Shown: one piece after another, positions 18,672 through 27,346 of the stretch
How positions within the stretch are numbered: the stretch's first letter is position 1
Layout: every line of letters starts with the position of its first letter
DNA from: JAITWN01 sp034002745
GTDB lineage: Bacteria > Pseudomonadota > Gammaproteobacteria > SZUA-140
Direction: 5' to 3'
Assembly (NCBI GenBank): GCA_034002745.1
Contig: JAVEZY010000001.1
Coordinates: forward strand, 124,001 to 188,000
Length of the DNA stretch: 64,000 nucleotides
Made by a program: the position numbers and the translations under genes
Notes under the pieces: model-generated
Databases searched by the model: none
Told to the model about the DNA's origin: nothing
Seen by the model: only the letters and a program-made list of their open reading frames with translations

Positions 18672-19141
18672 TCGGACTGCTGCAGCGGGTCAGCTCCGCC
18701 GCAGTGACCGTTGACGAGGAATGCATCGCGCGCATCGGCGCCGGCCTGCTGGTCTTCATCGCTGTCGAGCAGGGTGACGAGGAGGCGCAGGCCGAGCGCC
18801 TGGTCGAACGCCTGCTCGGCTACCGGGTGTTCGAGGATGCCGAAGGCCGCATGAACCGCAGCCTTCTCGACGTCGGCGGTGAACTGCTGCTGGTGTCGCA
18901 GTTCACGCTTGCCGCCGATACGCGCAAGGGCGCGCGCCCGAGCTTCACGCCAGCGGCCTCGCCGGAGGAAGGGCGGCGCTTGTTCGATCACTGCGTGAGC
19001 TGCGCCTCGCGCCGGCCGCTGCGCGTGGAGCAAGGACGCTTCGGGGCCGACATGCAGGTCAGTCTGGTGAACGACGGGCCCGTGACGCTGCTGCTGCGCG
19101 TGCCGCCCGCCGAAGCCGGACAGGGATCGCTGGTCTGGTGA
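18668..19141 (+). CDS. dtd: D-aminoacyl-tRNA deacylase
   Basis: Hydrolyses D-aminoacyl-tRNAs to recycle tRNA and exclude D-amino acids from proteins. The 157-residue product begins at a GTG that overlaps the pip stop (MIGLLQRVSSAAVTVD). It has both active-site signatures: SQFTLAADTRKGARPSF, and the Gly-cisPro motif in VNDGPVTLLL. Length is close to E. coli Dtd (145). The frame is open upstream into pip, but homology begins at the GTG. Confidence 0.94.
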   Translation: MIGLLQRVSSAAVTVDEECIARIGAGLLVFIAVEQGDEEAQAERLVERLLGYRVFEDAEGRMNRSLLDVGGELLLVSQFTLAADTRKGARPSFTPAASPEEGRRLFDHCVSCASRRPLRVEQGRFGADMQVSLVNDGPVTLLLRVPPAEAGQGSLVW

Positions 19142-19172
19142 GACGGCGACGGGTGTTTCCACAGGAGAGGCG

Positions 19173-20006
19173 ATGGCACTGTACGTGATAGGGGATGTCC
19201 AGGGCTGCTACGAGGAGTTGCGGACGCTGCTCGATCGCATCGACTTCGATGCCGGCGCCGATCGGCTGTGGTTCGCCGGCGACCTCATCAATCGCGGTCC
19301 GCGTTCGCTGGAAGTGCTGCGCTTCGCGAAAGGACTGGGCGACTCCGCCGTTGTCGTGCTCGGTAACCATGAACTGCACCTGCTTGCGGTCGCCACCGGC
19401 GTGCGGCGGCCCGGCGCCAGCGATACGCTTGGAGAGATCCTGGCCGCGCCCGATCGCGAAGAATTGCTCAACTGGCTGCGGTCGCGTCCGCTCATGCATC
19501 GTGATGCAGCGCTGGGCACGATTCTGGTTCATGCCGGCCTTGCGCCGCAATGGGACATTGCCGCCGCGGAACGCTGCGCACGCGAGGTCGAGCGGGAGCT
19601 ATGCTCGGAGCGTGCCCCGCATCTGCTCGCCGGCATGTACGGAGACCAGCCCGATGAGTGGTCGGAGCGCCTGCAGGGCATCGAACGCTGGCGTTTCGTG
19701 ATCAACTGCTTCACCCGCCTGCGCATGTGCGACCCTGCAGGCCGTCTGCGGATCGGCGCGAGGGGACCGGTGCGGGGGCGGGACGATGGGCTGGTTCCCT
19801 GGTTCGAAGTGCCCGGCCGTGCGAGCGCGGATGCCACGGTGGTATTCGGACACTGGGCAGTGCTGGGTTGCTATGAGGCACCCGGCATCTATGCGACCGA
19901 TTCGGGTTGCGTGTGGGGCGGGACGCTGAGCGCGCTGCGGCTCGACGTGCAGCCCGCGCAATGGCACTCGTCGCCCTGTCCCGCCTATTGCACCTACCGC
20001 GAATAA
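19173..20006 (+). CDS. apaH: Symmetrical diadenosine tetraphosphatase ApaH
   Basis: Hydrolyses Ap4A to two ADP. It is a metallophosphoesterase of 277 residues with metal-binding motifs GDVQGCYEEL (residue 7 on), GDLINRGPRSLEVL and LGNHELHLL, and a later FGHWAVLG. Length matches E. coli ApaH (280). A GGAGAGG-type ribosome-binding site lies just before the ATG. It ends at the stem of the palindromic repeat at 20005. Confidence 0.95.
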   Translation: MALYVIGDVQGCYEELRTLLDRIDFDAGADRLWFAGDLINRGPRSLEVLRFAKGLGDSAVVVLGNHELHLLAVATGVRRPGASDTLGEILAAPDREELLNWLRSRPLMHRDAALGTILVHAGLAPQWDIAAAERCAREVERELCSERAPHLLAGMYGDQPDEWSERLQGIERWRFVINCFTRLRMCDPAGRLRIGARGPVRGRDDGLVPWFEVPGRASADATVVFGHWAVLGCYEAPGIYATDSGCVWGGTLSALRLDVQPAQWHSSPCPAYCTYRE

Positions 20007-20062
20007 AAGGGGACGCTCCCCCGCGTCGATAATCAATCGAAGCAGGGGAGCGTCCCCTTTTT
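20005..20062. terminator. Bidirectional hairpin terminator / GGGGACGCTCCCC repeat, copy 1
   Basis: A perfect 17-bp inverted repeat: AAAAGGGGACGCTCCCC at 20005-20021 and its complement at 20045-20061. Inside the loop is a second small stem (TCGAT 26-30 / ATCGA 36-40 of the 20000s). A-tract and T-tract flanks let it end transcription on both strands, serving convergent apaH and hemF. The same 13-base core recurs at 48632, so this belongs to a dispersed repeat family. Confidence 0.8.
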
Positions 20063-20064
20063 CA

Positions 20065-20988
20065 TCATTCCCGCAGCCAGTCCCGCGGACGCAGGAAGTC
20101 GCTGTAAAGGCGTGCCTCCTCGGTCCCTTCTTCCGGCTTCCAGTTGTAACGCCACTTCACCAGTGGCGGCAGGGACATCAGGATCGATTCGGTGCGGCCG
20201 CCGGTCTGCAGGCCGAAGACCGTGCCGCGATCGTAGATCAGGTTGAACTCGACATAGCGGCCGCGGCGATAGAGCTGGAAGTCGCGTTCGCGCTCGCCCC
20301 ATTCCACGTCCTTGCGACGGGCGACGATGGGTCTGTAGGCCGGCACATAGTGGTCGCCGACGCTGCGCATGAACTCGAAGCAGCGCTCGAATCCGCCTTC
20401 GTTCAGATCATCGAAGAACAGACCGCCGACGCCGCGCGGCTCCTTGCGGTGGCGCAGGTAGAAGTACTCGTCGCACCAGTGTTTGTAGCGCTCGTAGGTG
20501 CCGTCGCCGAAAGGAGCGCAGGCATCGTGCGCCACACGGTGCCAATGGCGGCAGTCATCCTCGAAGCCGTAGTACGGGGTCAGGTCGAAGCCGCCGCCGA
20601 ACCACCAGATGGGGGCCGCGCCGGGCTTGGTGGCGATGAAGAAGCGGACGTTTGCGTGCGAGGTGGGCACGTAGGGATTGCGTGGATGGATGACCAGCGA
20701 AACGCCCAGGGCTTCGTACTGGCGTCCGGCCAGTTCAGGCCGGCCCGCGGTCGCCGCAGCGGGCATGCTGGCACCCGTTACGTGGGAAAAGTTGACGCCA
20801 CCCTGCTCGAATACCGCGCCTTCGGCGAGGACGCGGGTGCGACCGCCGCCGCCTTCGGGGCGCTCCCAGAGGTCCTCCTGGAAGGTCGCGGCACCATCTT
20901 CCTCGGCCAATGCCGTCGTGATGCGGGTCTGGAGATCGAGCAGGTATTCCTTGACTGCGGCGATATCGGGCTGGTCCATAATTGTCAT
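20065..20988 (-). CDS. hemF: Oxygen-dependent coproporphyrinogen III oxidase
   Basis: Decarboxylates coproporphyrinogen III to protoporphyrinogen IX using O2. The 307-residue protein carries the family signatures GGGRTRVLAEGAVFEQGGVN, HPRNPYVPTSHANVRFF, WWFGGGFDLTPYY and WCDEYFYLRHRKEPRGVGG, and near the C-terminus YVEFNLIYDRGTVFGLQTGG. Length matches E. coli HemF (299). It lies downstream of tsaC and purD on the same strand. Presence of the aerobic enzyme fits an aerobic or facultative organism. Confidence 0.97.
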   Translation of the reverse strand: MTIMDQPDIAAVKEYLLDLQTRITTALAEEDGAATFQEDLWERPEGGGGRTRVLAEGAVFEQGGVNFSHVTGASMPAAATAGRPELAGRQYEALGVSLVIHPRNPYVPTSHANVRFFIATKPGAAPIWWFGGGFDLTPYYGFEDDCRHWHRVAHDACAPFGDGTYERYKHWCDEYFYLRHRKEPRGVGGLFFDDLNEGGFERCFEFMRSVGDHYVPAYRPIVARRKDVEWGERERDFQLYRRGRYVEFNLIYDRGTVFGLQTGGRTESILMSLPPLVKWRYNWKPEEGTEEARLYSDFLRPRDWLRE

Positions 20989-21052
20989 GCTTCCAGTATG
21001 GGATATATGAGGCGATTCTAGCGCAGCTTTACTGTGTTTGCATCATGCGCGA

Positions 21053-21843
21053 TCAGCCGGGACGCAGAGTGCGGCCGCTGACCGCGTCCCGGATCCGGGT
21101 GGGTCTCGCGGCTCCTCCCGTCGATCCGGGCAGGATGTAATCGACCTGCCGGCCCAGCCCCGCCCGCAGGTGCAACGCAGTGCGAGGCGGGCGCTGGCCA
21201 TGAATATTGGCGCTGGTGGAGACGATGGCCCGTCCCACCGCNNNNNNNNNNNNNNNNNNNNNNNNNNNNNNNNNNNNNNNNNNNNNNNNNNNNNNNNNNN
21301 NNNNNNNNNNNNNNNNNNNNNNNNNNNNNNNNNNNNNNNNNCTCCCGTCGATCCGGGCAGGATGTAATCGACCTGCCGGCCCAGCCCCGCCCGCAGGTGC
21401 AACGCAGTGCGAGGCGGGCGCTGGCCATGAATATTGGCGCTGGTGGAGACGATGGCCCGTCCCACCGCGGTGCACAATCCGGCTGCCGGCGGATGGGCGG
21501 TGACGCGGAGCGCTACCGAGGCGTGCCGGCCGCGAATCCAGGGAGGCACCGCGTCCGAGGCGGGCAGCAGCCAGGTGTTCGGTCCCGGCCAGCTGCGTCG
21601 CACACGGTCGAGGGCGGCACGGTCGATCATGCGGGTGTCTATATAAGGTGCGAGCTGCACATAGGAGGCGCCGATCAGGATCAGGCCCATGGCAACCGGT
21701 CGTTGCTTGAGTTCGAGCAGCCGCTCCACCGCTGCCCGGGAATGGGGGTCACAGCCCAGCCCCCACACCGACTCCGTGGGGTAGGCGACAATGCCGCCGG
21801 CATCGATGTGGCGTCGCGCCAGTCGCAGGTGCCAGGAAGGCAA
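21053..21843 (-). CDS. tsaC: Threonylcarbamoyl-AMP synthase, interrupted by a false assembly gap
   Basis: Makes threonylcarbamoyl-AMP for the t6A37 modification of ANN-decoding tRNAs. Reading from a probable TTG start at 21843 (MPSWHLRLARRHIDAGG) gives the YrdC signature AYPTESVWGLGCDP, LLELKQRP and GLILIGASY, then IVSTSANIHGQRPP and finally GGAARPTRIRDAVSG. The coding frame is broken only by the N block and the duplicated 127 bases around it. Removing 227 bases (one duplicate plus the 100 N) restores a single 187-residue frame, very close to E. coli TsaC (190). The TTG start is inferred; the gene begins 17 bases after the purD stop. Confidence 0.9.
21115..21241. repeat. 127-base exact duplicate flanking the N gap (left copy)
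   Basis: Bases 21115-21241 are repeated identically at 21342-21468, immediately to the right of the gap. Both copies encode the same part of tsaC. 127 is a common final k-mer size of de Bruijn assemblers, which leave adjoining contigs sharing exactly k bases. This is therefore an assembly duplicate and not a biological repeat. Confidence 0.9.
21242..21341. other. Scaffold gap of exactly 100 N
   Basis: A run of 100 undetermined bases, the conventional filler for a join of unknown size. The sequence on its two sides is the same 127 bases, so the contig ends overlap and nothing is likely to be missing. Confidence 0.98.
21342..21468. repeat. 127-base exact duplicate flanking the N gap (right copy)
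   Basis: Second copy of the sequence at 21115-21241. It begins on the first base after the N run and continues without a break into the rest of tsaC. Confidence 0.9.
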
Positions 21844-21859
21844 GAGGCTCGGGCCCTGC

Positions 21860-23146
21860 TCAGCTTTTGCGGGCGATGGCGCGATGACCGATGTCGCGGC
21901 GGCAGAACATGCCGGGCCAGCGGATGTGGTCGACGCCGCCATAGGCCGCTCGCTGGGCTGCCAGGACGGTGTCGCCGAGGCCGCAGACGCAGAGTACACG
22001 TCCACCGGCAGTGAGCACGCGACCCTCTTCATCGAGGGCGGTGCCGGCATGGAAGACCTGCGCTCCGGTGGCGGCGGCTTCTTCCAGGCCTTCGATGGGA
22101 TGGCCCTTGCGGTAGCTGCCCGGATATCCTTCGGCGGCCAGCACGACGCCCAGGGCGCTGCGCGGATCCCAGTCCGCCTTCATGCCGTCGAGGCGCTCGT
22201 CGGCCGCGGCCAGGCAGAGTTCGACCAGATCGGAACGCAGCCGCAGCATGATCGGCTGCGTCTCGGGATCGCCGAAGCGGCAGTTGAACTCCAGCACACG
22301 CGGACTGCCATCCGCTCCGATCATGAGGCCGGCATACAGAAAGCCGGTATAGCGCACGCCATCCGCAGCCATGCCGCGGATGGTGGGTTCGATCACTTCG
22401 CGCATCACCCGCTCGTGCATCTCGGCGGTGATGACCGGCGCCGGGGAGTAGGCGCCCATGCCGCCGGTGTTCGGCCCCGTGTCGCCATCGTCGCGTGCCT
22501 TGTGGTCCTGGGAACTGGCCATCGGCAGCACGGTGTTGCCATCGCTCATGACGATAAAGCTGGCTTCCTCGCCCTCGAGGAACTCCTCGATTACCACGCG
22601 GTGGCCGGCGTCGCCGAAGGCATTGCCTTCGAGCATGTCGTCGACAGCGGCAATCGCCTCGGCCACGGTGCGGGCGATGATGACGCCCTTGCCGGCGGCG
22701 AGTCCATCGGCCTTTACCACCAGCGGCGTCCCGTGAGCGCGGATCCAGTCCCGTGCCAGCGCAGCCTCGCTGAACACCGCATAGGCGGCGGTGGGAATGC
22801 CATGACGGGCGAGGAAATCCTTGGCGTAAGCCTTCGAGCCTTCGAGTTGGGCGGCGGCGCGTATCGGTCCGAAGCAGCGCAGACCGTCGGCCCGGAAGGC
22901 GTCGACGATACCGGCGACGAGCGGCGCTTCCGGTCCGACGATGGTGAGGCCGATGTCGTTTTCTCGCGCGAAGCGGCGCAGGCCGTCGATGTCGAGCGCA
23001 TCGATCGATACATTCTCGATGCGCGGTTCGCGCGCGGTGCCGGCATTGCCGGGGGCGACGAATATGCGGTCGGCGAGAGGGGACTGGGCAGCTTTCCACG
23101 CCAGCGCGTGCTCGCGGCCGCCGCTGCCGATGATCAGGACGTTCAT
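21860..23146 (-). CDS. purD: Phosphoribosylamine-glycine ligase (GAR synthetase)
   Basis: Second step of purine synthesis: ATP-dependent joining of phosphoribosylamine and glycine. The 428-residue ATP-grasp enzyme begins MNVLIIGSGGREHALAWKAA. It contains VVKADGLAAGKGVIIA, HRVVIEEFLEGEEASFIVM, the GPNTGGMGAYSPAP loop and VLEFNCRFGDPETQPIM. Length equals E. coli PurD (429). In many gammaproteobacteria purD directly follows purH; here two propeller genes on the opposite strand separate them. Confidence 0.97.
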   Translation of the reverse strand: MNVLIIGSGGREHALAWKAAQSPLADRIFVAPGNAGTAREPRIENVSIDALDIDGLRRFARENDIGLTIVGPEAPLVAGIVDAFRADGLRCFGPIRAAAQLEGSKAYAKDFLARHGIPTAAYAVFSEAALARDWIRAHGTPLVVKADGLAAGKGVIIARTVAEAIAAVDDMLEGNAFGDAGHRVVIEEFLEGEEASFIVMSDGNTVLPMASSQDHKARDDGDTGPNTGGMGAYSPAPVITAEMHERVMREVIEPTIRGMAADGVRYTGFLYAGLMIGADGSPRVLEFNCRFGDPETQPIMLRLRSDLVELCLAAADERLDGMKADWDPRSALGVVLAAEGYPGSYRKGHPIEGLEEAAATGAQVFHAGTALDEEGRVLTAGGRVLCVCGLGDTVLAAQRAAYGGVDHIRWPGMFCRRDIGHRAIARKS

Positions 23147-23286
23147 GGGCGATCCGATATGGCTCGTGAATTAGGCAGAAAGGATACCGCATCGCAGCGC
23201 ATGCGGGGGAAATCGCGTGCGGAGATGCTGCCGCGGGCCGATGGTGCGCCCAGCCGGGAATTCCTTGGCCGGTCGTCGGTCTGAGG

Positions 23287-25239
23287 GTGTATCATGAGGC
23301 ATCTCGCTGCCACAGTATTTTCTCCGTGAATTTTCCGACGCTTCCCCATTCGGCCGGCTTCCTGCCGCGCGGTGTTTGCGGCGCCTTGCTGATGTCCTCG
23401 CTCGTGATCTTGCCGGCGCCGGCTGCCGCGGTCGAGGTGCACGCCGAGCTTTGGACCACCGATGGTCCGGTATACGCGTTGGCGCTGGATCGGCAGGCCG
23501 GGGTCCTCTACATCGGAGGCGACTTCACCCAGGTGGGCCCGGCCGATCCGCTCGCGGGTGCGGCGGCGGCTCGTCGTCATTTGGCTGCGCTCGATCTGGA
23601 CAGCGGTGAAGTGACCGCCTGGGATCCGGCGCCCGATGGGCCAGTTTACGCGATGTGGCTGAATCCGACGGGCAGCGCTCTCTATGTGGGCGGGGATTTC
23701 GCCGCGGCGGGAGGACAGTTCCGCCAGCGCCTTGCTGCCCTGGATACCACTTTAGGGCTCCCCGGCACCTGGAATCCCGGCGCCGATGGTTCTGTGCGGA
23801 CGATCATACCTTCCCCGGCCAGCGGTTCGCTTTACATCGGAGGCGAATTTTCCCGCATCGGCGGCGCGGACCGGCGCGCGATCGCGGAACTGGGGGTGCT
23901 CGGCGTCGGCACTCCGAGCGGATTGGGGCAGCAGCCTTTGTTCGAACCCGGCGCCGTGGTCAATGCCCTGGCCGTCGCCAATGGTCGTCTGTATGCGGGC
24001 GGCCGTTTCATCCCGATCGTGGAGGACGAGGAGGAGGGCGGCGAGGACGAGTCTTCGGTCGGGGAGCGGCTCGCATCCATCGCATTGACCACTTTCCGCT
24101 TTGCCGATTGGGCGCCCGCCATCGATGACGGCGAAGTGCTGGCCCTGCGTCCGATCGACGAGCGCGGTGTGATCTATGCGGGGGGAGATTTCACCTCGGT
24201 CGCGGGCGCGCCGCAAATTGGCGCCGCGGCGTTCGATCTGAATTCGGGCGCGCCGCTGCCGTGGAACCCGCGTTTCGATGGTCCCGTTCATGCGCTCGTC
24301 GCCGCGCTCGATCGCGGCGTGATCTATGCCGGCGGTGGATTCGAGTCCGTCGCCAGTGTCGGACGCGCGCGCCTGGCTGCGGTGGACAGCGCCGATGGCA
24401 CGCCGCTCGCCGCCTGGGACGTGGCCGCCGATGCTGCGGCGCACGTCCTGCTGGCATCCTGGGAAGTGGCCGCCCCGCCTGCGGATAATGATGGAGACTC
24501 CGAGGGTGATGGTCCGGAGGACGCAAGCTTCGTGCTCTACGTCGGCGGCGCGTTCTCTGCCATCGATGGCCTGCCGCGCGCGGGTCTGGTGGCGCTGGAA
24601 GCATTGCCGCCGGAGCGCGACCCACCGGTGACGCGCGCCGATCCGCCGGGCGGTTTCATCAGTTCGCAAGATGATGCTCCGGGGATCGTCCGTCTGATTT
24701 GCGACGATGGTGCCGGTTCGGGTTGCGCAGCCACCTACTACACTCTGGATGGGAGCGAGCCGGATACGGATTCCAGTCGCTACCTGGGGCCGATCAATGT
24801 CACGGCGGATGGCGAGCTGAGGTTCTTCTCCGTCGATCATGTGGGTAACGTCGAGAATGTCAGCGTCGAACACTATATCGTGGAAACCGATCCGCCGATT
24901 ACCGTCGCCGACCCGCCGTCCGGCGTGTTCGACGATTCGCTGCAGGTGCGGCTGAGCTGCAGCGATAGCCGGCCCGGTTGTGTCGAAACCCGCTATACCA
25001 CCGACGGCACGCTGCCCAATGCGTCGTCCCCGCTGTATGGCGGGCCGATTTCGATCGACCGCACCACCGTGTTGCAGTTCTTGTCGATCGATGGCGCCGG
25101 CAACGTCGAGGGCGTGCGGCGCGCCGAGTACGTTCGCAGCCGGGGCGAGGCTGGCGCACTGGGGTTTGTCGAGTTGCTGATCGTCTCGATGGCGACGGTG
25201 TGCGGTTGGCGGCGTTTTCGCCCCGGAGCTCCTCAATGA
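23287..25239 (+). CDS. Exported beta-propeller-like repeat protein with chitobiase C-terminal-type domains (paralogue 1)
   Basis: Unrecognised function. About 650 residues: a signal peptide ending near APAAA, then roughly nine repeats of about 45 residues built on DGPVYAL..LYxGGDFTxVGG..R..LAALD..SG..WxP, which resemble beta-propeller blades. Two beta-sandwich modules follow (about 450-530 and 535-615), each with paired Cys and a YTLDGSEP or YTTDGTLP motif typical of CHB_HEX_C_1. The tail GALGFVELLIVSMATVCGWRRFR is a membrane anchor with basic end, like GlyGly-CTERM sorting tails. An acidic insert (EDEEEGGEDE) interrupts one blade. The start is uncertain: GTG at 23287, GTG at 23326 or the later ATG in MSSLVILP. 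It overlaps its paralogue by ATGA. Confidence 0.75.
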   Translation: MYHEASRCHSIFSVNFPTLPHSAGFLPRGVCGALLMSSLVILPAPAAAVEVHAELWTTDGPVYALALDRQAGVLYIGGDFTQVGPADPLAGAAAARRHLAALDLDSGEVTAWDPAPDGPVYAMWLNPTGSALYVGGDFAAAGGQFRQRLAALDTTLGLPGTWNPGADGSVRTIIPSPASGSLYIGGEFSRIGGADRRAIAELGVLGVGTPSGLGQQPLFEPGAVVNALAVANGRLYAGGRFIPIVEDEEEGGEDESSVGERLASIALTTFRFADWAPAIDDGEVLALRPIDERGVIYAGGDFTSVAGAPQIGAAAFDLNSGAPLPWNPRFDGPVHALVAALDRGVIYAGGGFESVASVGRARLAAVDSADGTPLAAWDVAADAAAHVLLASWEVAAPPADNDGDSEGDGPEDASFVLYVGGAFSAIDGLPRAGLVALEALPPERDPPVTRADPPGGFISSQDDAPGIVRLICDDGAGSGCAATYYTLDGSEPDTDSSRYLGPINVTADGELRFFSVDHVGNVENVSVEHYIVETDPPITVADPPSGVFDDSLQVRLSCSDSRPGCVETRYTTDGTLPNASSPLYGGPISIDRTTVLQFLSIDGAGNVEGVRRAEYVRSRGEAGALGFVELLIVSMATVCGWRRFRPGAPQ

Positions 25240-27326
25240 CCGGGCGGATTCGAGCGCTCGGCACCGCCTCCGGCGCGATCCTGTCCCTGCTGCTCATCGG
25301 CGGAATGGCCAATGCGGCCGGTCCCGTCGTCCATGCGGCGGTCGTTGCCGGCGACCAATTGATCGTCGGCGGCGAATTCACGCTGGGCCCTGGCCGCAGC
25401 AATCTCGCATCCATCGACCTGCGCAACGGCACCGTCGAAGCGGGCTGGAGCGCCGATACGGATGGTCCGGTGTACGCGCTCGAGCTCGCCGCCAATGGCG
25501 CCGTGGTGTTCGTGGGCGGAGACTTCAGCACCGTGCGGGCAATCGCGCGATCCAACATCGCTGCCATCAACACCGCCAGCGGCAATGTCACCGCCTGGGA
25601 TCCGGGAGCCGACGGTGCGGTGCGCGCTTTCGCCCGTTCCGCCACCGGCCGCACGCTGTATGCAGGCGGGGACTTCAATGAAATCGGCGGCGCGCCACGC
25701 TCCCATCTCGCCAGCCTCGACACCCAGGTGAATACCGGCAATGCGATGCCTTGGCAGCCGCAGCCCGATGCACCGGTGTACGCGCTGGCGCTCGAAGAGA
25801 GCGCGGGCCGGGTCTATGCGGGCGGGGATTTCACCGTGGTCGGAGGGCAGATCCGCAATGGTCTGGCAGCCCTTGCGATGTCGAGCGCTGCCGCGCTGGA
25901 TTGGGCTCCGGTGCCGGCAGCCGGGGCGCGTTTGCGGGCGCTGCGTCTGGGTGATGGCGTGCTGTACGCAGGTGGCGATTTCCAGCTCGCTGCGGTGAAC
26001 GATTTGGCTGCGCTCGATATTGCGAGCGGCGCCACGCTCGACTGGAACCCGGGCATCGACGGCGAAGTTCGTGCCCTCGCCTGGGATGGCGCTGCTGCGC
26101 GCCTGTACGCGGGCGGTACCTTCACGCAGGCGGGCGGCGCAGCGCGCAATCGCATCGCTGGCTTCCGCGGCGATGCGGCGGTGCCCGAGCTCATGGCCTG
26201 GAACCCGGGCGCGGATTCCGCCATCGCGTCGATAGAGACGCTGCTGGTGGATGCCGGTCGGCAGCTGCTGCACCTTGGTGGAGATTTGAGTCGCATCGAT
26301 GGCATGGATGTGGCCGATCCACTGGCGCAACTGAACATCGAAACCCCGGAGACCGCGCTCGACAGGACGGGAGGAGCCTACCGCGAGGCGGGAATGGTCG
26401 AACTCGCCTGCGTGCCTGGCGCGGCCGATTGCCTGCAGGTCTGTTATCGCAGCGACGGTACGATCCCGCAGGTGCCGGCCGATTGCACGGCCGGGCCGGT
26501 GACCGTGCCGGTCGCCGATACGACGCTAAGCTTCTTTGCCGAGGATGTGGATGGCAACCGTGAGCCGCTGCGCGCCGAAAGATTCGCGGTGGACAATCTG
26601 GCGCCTTCCATCGAGGTTTCGCTGCCGGAGGGCCTCTACGGCGCGGATGCCAATCCGCGGGTCGAACTGGAATGCGTGGACGATCAACCGGACTTCGGCT
26701 GCACCATCCACTACACGCTGGATGGGACCGAGCCGGATGCGAACTCGCGCGAGTACACCGGCCCGATCTCGCTCGCCAGCCTGTTTCCGGATCCCTCGAT
26801 TCCGGCGAATGAAGTCGATCCACTGCGGCATCTCGCCGGCACCGTGACGCTGCGGGCAATCGCAATCGATGGCGCTGGCAATGCCGAGCCGCCGCTGAGC
26901 CGGAATTATTCCATCGATCTCGCCGCTCCACTGGTCTCGGCGAGCGCGCCCGCGGGTAACCATGTGGCTCCGTTGACGGTATCCCTGGTGTGCGATGACG
27001 GACTGGGCTCAGGATGCGCCGAGGTCTTTTACCGTCTGGATGGCGCCGAGCCTGAACTCGACGATACCGGTGAGCCCGTGCCGCCCGCGCGGCGCTATCA
27101 GGGTCCGCTGGTTCTCGAGACCGCTGCCAGCCTGTCCATCCTGGCGATCGACAACGCCGGGAACCGCCGCGCCGGCCTCATCGCCGTCTATGCGCTGACG
27201 GCTCCGGGAACGCAGAGCGAATCGGGAGTAGGGGCGAATGGCCCGGGATGGCTGCTGGTGCTGATGGCGGGACTATGGGTCAGAAGCAGGCTGAAAGATA
27301 AAAATCGAAAATCGACAGCCCGTTGA
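25236..27326 (+). CDS. Exported beta-propeller-like repeat protein with chitobiase C-terminal-type domains (paralogue 2)
   Basis: A 696-residue paralogue of the preceding gene, translationally coupled to it. The signal peptide (AILSLLLIGGMANA) is followed by propeller-like repeats such as DGPVYALELAANGAVVFVGG, LYAGGDFNEIGGAPRSHLAS and LYAGGTFTQAGGAARNRIAG. Three Cys-containing beta-sandwich modules follow; the second has HYTLDGTEPDANSREYTGPI. A C-terminal hydrophobic stretch (GPGWLLVLMAGLWV) followed by RSRLKDKNRKS suggests anchoring or sorting at the inner membrane before export. The pair probably forms a surface or periplasmic complex, but partner and substrate are unknown. Its 3' end converges on purH with 20 bases between. 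Confidence 0.75.
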   Translation: MTGRIRALGTASGAILSLLLIGGMANAAGPVVHAAVVAGDQLIVGGEFTLGPGRSNLASIDLRNGTVEAGWSADTDGPVYALELAANGAVVFVGGDFSTVRAIARSNIAAINTASGNVTAWDPGADGAVRAFARSATGRTLYAGGDFNEIGGAPRSHLASLDTQVNTGNAMPWQPQPDAPVYALALEESAGRVYAGGDFTVVGGQIRNGLAALAMSSAAALDWAPVPAAGARLRALRLGDGVLYAGGDFQLAAVNDLAALDIASGATLDWNPGIDGEVRALAWDGAAARLYAGGTFTQAGGAARNRIAGFRGDAAVPELMAWNPGADSAIASIETLLVDAGRQLLHLGGDLSRIDGMDVADPLAQLNIETPETALDRTGGAYREAGMVELACVPGAADCLQVCYRSDGTIPQVPADCTAGPVTVPVADTTLSFFAEDVDGNREPLRAERFAVDNLAPSIEVSLPEGLYGADANPRVELECVDDQPDFGCTIHYTLDGTEPDANSREYTGPISLASLFPDPSIPANEVDPLRHLAGTVTLRAIAIDGAGNAEPPLSRNYSIDLAAPLVSASAPAGNHVAPLTVSLVCDDGLGSGCAEVFYRLDGAEPELDDTGEPVPPARRYQGPLVLETAASLSILAIDNAGNRRAGLIAVYALTAPGTQSESGVGANGPGWLLVLMAGLWVRSRLKDKNRKSTAR

Positions 27327-27346
27327 AAAGTACCTTCGGGCTTCTC

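Noticed and set aside
21115..21468. Possible genuine tandem repeat or duplicated tsaC fragment
   Set aside because: The copies are identical, exactly 127 bases, and abut an exact 100-N filler; removal restores the frame, so it is an assembly overlap.
21791..23284. 497-codon frame antisense to purD
   Set aside because: Shadow of purD, whose ATP-grasp motifs are intact; the antisense product has no recognisable start signal or domain.
23462..26300. Repeated GGNGGNGANTTC-type words resembling a DNA repeat array
   Set aside because: They encode the recurring GGDF motif of the propeller-like blades and vary at third positions, so they are protein repeats and not a CRISPR or satellite array.
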